Source: JAWPMT01 sp965267435 (GTDB lineage Bacteria > Bacteroidota > Bacteroidia > Cytophagales > Cyclobacteriaceae). From it: a DNA stretch of 64,000 nt. This document shows, one piece after another, positions 60,737 to 64,000 of the stretch. Position 1 is the stretch's first letter. Every line of letters starts with the position of its first letter. The notes beneath the pieces were generated by a model. The model made no database searches, was not told the origin of the DNA, and saw only the letters and a list, made by a program, of their open reading frames with translations. The DNA lies in assembly GCA_965267435.1 (NCBI GenBank), contig OZ253960.1:2542001-2606000 (forward strand), in the 5' to 3' direction. The position numbers and the translations under genes were made by a program.

Positions 60737-62218
60737 TCAGAGGTCGATCGCGGCGGTGATCTCCTCTTTGAGTTTCGGTGCCCTCGACCACCAGGAGATG
60801 GACACAAACAGCGTGATGGAGATGAGCAAGGCAAATGCGCCGATGTCGATATTATAGGGTAATCGGATGCCAAGCAATTTGAAACCAAAATTGATGGCAA
60901 GGCTTGAAACGATGGCCACGTTTGCGGCAAAAGGTGTCGCCTTCTTCCAGTTGAAGCCCAGGCCCACGGTTGGTACTATGGCCGCTGCGAATGTCCCCCA
61001 TCCGAAAGCTCCCAAAAGGGCCACCAACTCGCCTGTGAATAATGCAAATACGCCCGCCACGACAGTCAGTCCGACAGTGGTAATTCGTGCCCAAAGCAGT
61101 TGATTCTTGACTTCCCGTCCAAGTGCACTTGGTATATCGTACATCACCGCCGCTGTTCCGATATTCAAGAAGGCATCCGCGGTAGACATAATGGCCGCAA
61201 ACAACCCTGCGAAGACAATGCCTGCCAATATGGGATGGGCATAGTGCTGAAGGAACTGAGGTGCTGCCGCATCCGGAGTAGACAGCTCCGGAAAAGATTG
61301 ACTTAACACCAACGCGCGCATGACCAGTCCAATACTCACCCAAAGCAATGCAGTGAATGCGTAACCCACGAGCGAAACCGGTAGGATATAGCGGGCATCG
61401 CTGACTTTCTTGTTCATCATCATTTTGGTAATGACATGCGGCTGACCTGCCGCCCCCAGACCAAAAACCAGGAACCACGAGAGGCATCCCATGATCCCGA
61501 TGGTCCCCCACGGTCCAATGGCTTCCGGATCATCGTTATAGATGATCGTGCTGACCTCGCCGATACCTCCATCGAAAACAGTAATTGCCGTAATGAAAAT
61601 CAAGAGTGCGGCCACGATCATGATAGCTCCCTGAATCAAATCGGTATAGACCGACGCAATGATGCCACCGGTGACGCTATAGAATACCAGGATAGAGCCT
61701 GAGAAGATCATACAGGCCTCCAGGCTTATCGCCGGGAGGAAATCAGTCTGTTGGAGCAAATCCCGTAGCACCACCGACATGGCGAGAATCTGAGTTGCCA
61801 TATAGCCAATGACACCTAGGACAATCGCTATAGCGACCAGCAGGCGTGTTTGTTGGTTTTGATAGCGATAGCCGATTACCTCCGGCAGCGATAAGAAATT
61901 GCCCAACTCGGCAAAGATCCTCAAGCGCTTAGCTAGCAGATAAAAGCCAATGTTGAAGCCTATCACAGATGAAAAGGTGATCCAAACCGAGCTCATGCCC
62001 ATGTTGTACACCAGGCCTGGGCCGCCGACAAACCCAAAGCCACTCATGGTACTGGAGAACACAGCAAAAGCCGTAACAAGAATGCCAAGGTTACGGCCAG
62101 CCATAAAAAAATCGGAAGACGACCGGGTCCTGGAGAGCGCCCATATACCAATAGCAATACATAGCAGCATATAGATGCCAATGGAGCTAAGGACGATGGT
62201 GTCTCTAAAGGTTTCCAA
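60737..62218 (-). CDS. Sodium:solute symporter (SSS family)
   Basis: The product is 493 residues with about 13 membrane helices. Signature parts are SDFFMAGRNLGILVTAFAVFSSTMSGFGFVGGPGLVY, LPEVIGYRYQNQQTRLLVAI, FYSVTGGIIASVYTDLIQGAIM and a late AAIMSTADAFLNIGTAAV. Ion site residues of the family (Ser/Thr in the SSTMSGFGF helix and STADAF) are present. It is the last gene of an operon with a 4-hydroxybutyryl-CoA dehydratase homologue (3-base gap) and a small membrane protein. The cargo is probably a carboxylate related to that enzyme's substrate, but this is inference. Confidence 0.92.
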   Translation of the reverse strand: METFRDTIVLSSIGIYMLLCIAIGIWALSRTRSSSDFFMAGRNLGILVTAFAVFSSTMSGFGFVGGPGLVYNMGMSSVWITFSSVIGFNIGFYLLAKRLRIFAELGNFLSLPEVIGYRYQNQQTRLLVAIAIVLGVIGYMATQILAMSVVLRDLLQQTDFLPAISLEACMIFSGSILVFYSVTGGIIASVYTDLIQGAIMIVAALLIFITAITVFDGGIGEVSTIIYNDDPEAIGPWGTIGIMGCLSWFLVFGLGAAGQPHVITKMMMNKKVSDARYILPVSLVGYAFTALLWVSIGLVMRALVLSQSFPELSTPDAAAPQFLQHYAHPILAGIVFAGLFAAIMSTADAFLNIGTAAVMYDIPSALGREVKNQLLWARITTVGLTVVAGVFALFTGELVALLGAFGWGTFAAAIVPTVGLGFNWKKATPFAANVAIVSSLAINFGFKLLGIRLPYNIDIGAFALLISITLFVSISWWSRAPKLKEEITAAIDL

Positions 62219-62221
62219 GTG

Positions 62222-63778
62222 CTATTGGGGTAGGCGAAAGACTCGTTCGAAATAACCTGACAACTCTTCCACTACCTCCTCTTTGTTACCCACCTCTTCG
62301 ATACCGGCCAGTACTTGTGCCAATCGCTTTTTGTAGGCCAGCTGCATATTGCGCTGGATCATAATGCGCTGCGCTTGCGGCGAGCCCGCTCCATGCATGC
62401 TTTCGGTGAGATAGCCCACGGCATTGCGGCCAAGGGTCATATTTTCGATCAGACGCAAAATGCGCATCCGGTCTTCCGTATCTACGTCCTCCCGACCTTT
62501 TAGATACTTCAAAAGCAGCTTGCCGATACCCTGGTGATCGAGCTCCTTCTCGCTAGGCATGGTCACCATTAGACCTCCGGCAAGGTCTTGGGCCAACCTG
62601 CCAATCTCGTAGGTCATTTTCGTGACATGGTGCTTGCAGACATTGGACAACATCTCATCGCAGATATAGGCGCCGCTCTTCGTCGCATAACCCTGGTAGG
62701 AGGAGGCAATACCTGTGCCGTAGATAGTCTCGTTCAGATGCGTCATTTCCACGATCTTGTCTTTCACGTGTGAGGCTTTGGCCACGCCATTATAGTCGGC
62801 AATCGTCGCAGCAGCGCCAATGAGGACGTCACCGACCCCGGACTTGCAGACGTAGCTCCTACGGTGATAGCTAGTGAACCGCTCGACCAGCATGGCAGCG
62901 AAGTCATATTCACCATCCATGAAAATGTATTCTGCAGGAATGAAGACTTCTTCGAAGACAATCATCGCTTCCTGCCCGGAGAAGTGATGGTTGCCGGTAT
63001 CTATGGTGCCACCTTCCATGCTGCGGGTGTCGCATGACTGCCGTCCATAGATGTAGGTAATGCCGGGGGCGTCCACTGGCAAAGCACCTACAATGGCATA
63101 GTCCGTATCCTCCGGACCTAATCTCGTCGTGGGCATCACCATCAACCAGTGAGAATTGAGGCAGCCCGTCTGGTGGGCTTTGGCGCCTGTAATCCATACG
63201 CCTTCTTCGCTGCGCTTCACGACGTGCACGTACATATCCGGGTCCTTCTGCTGGTGGGGTGTAAGGCTACGGTCGCCTTTCACATCGGTCATGGCACCCC
63301 CGAGGACGTAGTTGAATCGGTGAATAAACGTGAGGAACTCCTTTAACTTCTGGTGATAAGCCGTGCCATGGGCCTCATCCAATTCATAGGTCACTGAGTA
63401 CAACGAATTGATCGCATCCATGCCCACGCAACGCTGAAAGCAGGTACCCGTCAACTGGCCCAGTTTACGCTGCATCTTGTTTTGCAGCACGAGGTCATTG
63501 ACATCGGTGCAGACGTGCAAAAAACGGCTCACAGGCTCACCCGTAAATGGGGACGTCACTGTGGCCAACTCCGGCTCTCTCACAGCCAGGTCATAAGTCT
63601 CCGCCACGGCATTGACTGAAGGCTTGATGATCGGGTGATTGGGAGGATCCTCGACCTTCTCCCCCAACAGGTAGACATTCAAGTCACGGTTTTGAAGACT
63701 CCGTCGATAGTCGTCTCCCGAATTGATCTTTTCTGCATTTACACCAGAATGTCTAGACTTCGTCTTCATGTTTTTCAT
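62222..63778 (-). CDS. abfD: 4-Hydroxybutyryl-CoA dehydratase / vinylacetyl-CoA isomerase homologue
   Basis: The product is 518 residues. It matches AbfD along its length: TGTCFQRCVGMDAINS (Cys113 and Cys117), GAKAHQTGCLNSH, YGRQSCDTRSMEGG, SYHRRSYVCKSGVGDV (His305, Tyr309, Cys311), DKIVEMTHLNETIY, LAGGLMVTMPSE and TESMHGAGSPQAQR. From memory, the Clostridium enzyme binds its 4Fe-4S cluster through C99, C103, H292 and C299; all four are present here, though the His-Cys spacing is 6 rather than 7. The family also includes flavin 4-hydroxyphenylacetate 3-hydroxylases, but the Cys set favours AbfD. It would dehydrate 4-hydroxybutyryl-CoA to crotonyl-CoA. The Met at 63769 is an alternative start. 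Confidence 0.85.
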   Translation of the reverse strand: MKNMKTKSRHSGVNAEKINSGDDYRRSLQNRDLNVYLLGEKVEDPPNHPIIKPSVNAVAETYDLAVREPELATVTSPFTGEPVSRFLHVCTDVNDLVLQNKMQRKLGQLTGTCFQRCVGMDAINSLYSVTYELDEAHGTAYHQKLKEFLTFIHRFNYVLGGAMTDVKGDRSLTPHQQKDPDMYVHVVKRSEEGVWITGAKAHQTGCLNSHWLMVMPTTRLGPEDTDYAIVGALPVDAPGITYIYGRQSCDTRSMEGGTIDTGNHHFSGQEAMIVFEEVFIPAEYIFMDGEYDFAAMLVERFTSYHRRSYVCKSGVGDVLIGAAATIADYNGVAKASHVKDKIVEMTHLNETIYGTGIASSYQGYATKSGAYICDEMLSNVCKHHVTKMTYEIGRLAQDLAGGLMVTMPSEKELDHQGIGKLLLKYLKGREDVDTEDRMRILRLIENMTLGRNAVGYLTESMHGAGSPQAQRIMIQRNMQLAYKKRLAQVLAGIEEVGNKEEVVEELSGYFERVFRLPQ

Positions 63779-64000
63779 CGTTTATAGACTGCAGATGAGC
63801 CCGAAACTCCTTTAGCTCCTCGGGAGATACTACCCACTGATTAAAAAAGAGCACGTATGCCGCTGCACAGACCAATGGGAATAACCAAATGCCATACACC
63901 ATCAAAACTGTGGGCTTTGGGAATCCATGGATCAGAACAAGTTGTGACTGTCCGATGAATCCGTCGTAGGTACTGAAGATGGCCAACAAAATCGCCAAAT
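63753..64000 (-). CDS. Small two-helix membrane protein, start off window
   Basis: The frame is open to the window edge and its true start lies beyond 64000. About 82 residues are visible: one hydrophobic stretch at the edge (AILLAIFSTYDGF), then FPKPTVLMVYGIWLFPLVCAAAYVLFFNQW and a charged tail (SPEELKEFRAHLQSINDEKHEDEV). Small proteins of this size and layout (DUF485/DUF3311-like) often accompany SSS transporters as an accessory subunit. It overlaps the dehydratase gene by 26 bases and so belongs to the dehydratase/symporter operon. Confidence 0.6.
   Translation of the reverse strand, partial: LAILLAIFSTYDGFIGQSQLVLIHGFPKPTVLMVYGIWLFPLVCAAAYVLFFNQWVVSPEELKEFRAHLQSINDEKHEDEV

Overview
This 64 kb window is chromosomal DNA of a member of the Bacteroidota, most likely a marine Cytophagia-like heterotroph. 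The evidence is a type IX secretion (T9SS) substrate with a type B sorting domain next to a PorP/SprF-like partner, a TonB-dependent OMP_b-brl-type receptor, a DUF3078 protein, a PorG/DUF6089-like barrel, a phylum-type -7 box (TAnnTTTG) upstream of rpsA, a menaquinone gene (menC) and a SUF operon. GC is moderate and nearly all of the sequence is coding. There is no prophage, insertion sequence, CRISPR array or rRNA operon.

Layout. 1-3.5 kb: Na+/solute symporter (cut by the window edge) with a secreted PIG-L deacetylase. 3.6-5.5 kb: ECF sigma operon with two Spy/CnrX-like periplasmic proteins and a small membrane protein. 5.5-11.2 kb: membrane-anchored coiled-coil protein, menC, queA, DUF3078 protein, fadD. 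11.4-16 kb: catabolic operon of an MFS transporter, three TIM-barrel sugar isomerases/epimerases and an alpha/beta hydrolase. 16.4-16.5 kb: a highly unusual tRNA-like gene with a 75-nt variable arm. 16.7-23.3 kb: Lrp regulator, then sufBCDSE, a SufT-like protein and a bacilliredoxin, closed by a terminator. 23.3-28.5 kb: dCMP deaminase, then a PorP-OmpA fusion overlapping the gene of a type-B T9SS metalloprotease. 29-34.8 kb: TonB-type receptor, two-component system, murB. 34.8-39 kb: amidohydrolase and rpsA with a long acidic extension, followed by tRNA-Cys. 39-43.7 kb: outer-membrane barrel, sugar transferase, penicillin acylase family enzyme. 44-47 kb: tiny lipoprotein, TPR membrane protein, HTH regulator with repeated sequence motifs around it. 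47.4-50.6 kb: MDR oxidoreductase, ribokinase and its transporter, remnant of an HNH nuclease. 50.6-56.7 kb: second membrane-anchored coiled-coil protein, tRNA-Pro, reductase, carbonic anhydrase, TPR-PD40-SPOR envelope protein, small hypothetical, SRPBCC/GyrI protein. 56.7-60.5 kb: acetyltransferase, ABM protein, an ECF-type sigma factor with an extra Cys-containing C-terminal domain, hypothetical plus GAF protein, secreted SRPBCC protein. 60.5-64 kb: a MITE-like insertion, then an operon of a second Na+/solute symporter, a 4-hydroxybutyryl-CoA dehydratase homologue and a small membrane protein cut by the window edge.

The strongest candidates for something undescribed are the tRNA-like gene at 16.4 kb, the PorP-OmpA/metalloprotease secretion pair, the 4-hydroxybutyryl-CoA dehydratase/symporter operon and the terminal-inverted-repeat elements, one of which appears to have jumped into a transcription terminator. 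All functional assignments come from reading motifs by eye; no database search was run.
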